Translations under genes and position numbers: made by a program | Part shown: positions 63,889 to 64,000 of the stretch, piece by piece | How the letters are laid out: each line of letters begins with the position of its first letter | Position numbering within the stretch: position 1 is the stretch's first letter | The notes under the pieces: model-generated | What the model was told of the DNA's origin: nothing | Database searches by the model: none | What the model saw: only the letters and a program-made list of their open reading frames with translations | Source of the DNA: an uncultured Muribaculaceae bacterium | GTDB taxonomy: Bacteria > Bacteroidota > Bacteroidia > Bacteroidales > Muribaculaceae | Direction of reading: 5' to 3' | Length of the DNA: 64,000 nucleotides | Assembly: GCA_947625935.1 (NCBI GenBank) | Contig: CANQQE010000001.1 | Span: 1 to 64,000, forward strand

Positions 63889-64000
63889 TTATTTACCTTT
63901 GATGGCTGCGATGCCGGGAAGGATTTTGCCTTCAATGGCTTCGAGGAGTGCGCCACCACCGGTTGATACATAAGAAACTTCGTCGGCCAATCCGAATTTG
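63889..64000 (-). CDS. pgk: phosphoglycerate kinase, C-terminal fragment (cut by window edge)
   Basis: Only the last 36 codons are in the window. They read [20 protein letters not shown] followed by [16 protein letters not shown] and a stop. The STGGGA-LE--EGK-LPG block is the diagnostic end of phosphoglycerate kinase and binds nucleotide phosphates. The 5' part lies beyond position 64000. The gene reads towards the AT-rich region and is closed by its own terminator. Confidence 0.92.
   Translation of the reverse strand, partial: KFGLADEVSYVSTGGGALLEAIEGKILPGIAAIKGK

Noticed and set aside
1-64000. CRISPR arrays, tRNA or rRNA genes, insertion sequences
   Set aside because: I saw no regularly spaced repeats, cloverleaf-like segments with CCA ends, rRNA blocks or transposase genes.

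Overview
This window comes from a Bacteroidota chromosome, order Bacteroidales, most likely a Muribaculaceae-like gut commensal (the family is inference). The sequence support is: promoters of the Bacteroidota form TTTG-N19..21-TAnnTTTG (clearest before glnS, thrA, an XRE regulator and a giant secreted protein); an LpxC-FabZ fusion; a DUF4835 (PorD-type) gene between coaBC and recN; secreted proteins with type IX secretion (T9SS)-like C-terminal domains; DUF4493 and PCMD lipoproteins; and a threonine operon that carries a phosphoglycerate-mutase-like gene where homoserine kinase would be expected.

Layout. 0.4-8.5 kb (+): six cell-envelope genes in a tight run, three DUF4493 lipoproteins, two paralogous outer-membrane barrels and a PCMD lipoprotein. 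8.5-15 kb (-): dnaN, a DnaQ-like exonuclease, coaBC, porD-like, recN and rlmB in one operon. 15-21 kb (-): an ABC-F ATPase, then dCMP deaminase, S41 protease, 5-formyl-THF cyclo-ligase, a RIC/hemerythrin-like protein lacking nearly all metal ligands, and a coupled LuxR-type regulator. 21-25 kb: rmuC (-), then an SGNH hydrolase with an MBOAT acyltransferase (+), probably for O-acetylating an envelope polymer. 25-32 kb (-): Fe/Mn superoxide dismutase and a CusABC-type metal efflux operon led by a small His-rich protein.

32-36.7 kb (+): a 1510-residue modular T9SS-type secreted protein. 36.8-40 kb (+): glnS and a TPR protein. 40-41.3 kb (-): rsmG and an MBL hydrolase. 41.5-45.7 kb (+): a CvfB-like S1 protein, then lpxD, lpxC-fabZ and lpxA for lipid A. 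45.8-54.8 kb (-): a DUF3127 protein with an SSB-like tail; then, reading with transcription, thrA, the PGM-like putative homoserine kinase, thrC, a small unknown, plsC, an omega-amidase and a GHL10 glycosidase. 55-60 kb: a DUF695 protein (+), then pyrK-pyrD-MATE-FAD dehydrogenase (-).

60-64 kb: sugar O-acetyltransferase and VOC genes, which share a palindromic divergent promoter with a LuxR regulator broken by one extra base in an A7 tract; an XRE regulator with operator-like repeats; a 1.25-kb AT-rich stretch without genes; and the 3' end of pgk.

Most of the window is core metabolism. The parts least explained by known systems are the DUF4493/barrel/PCMD cluster, the ligand-less RIC protein with its coupled regulator, the His-rich leader of the efflux operon, and the regulatory DNA at the right end.
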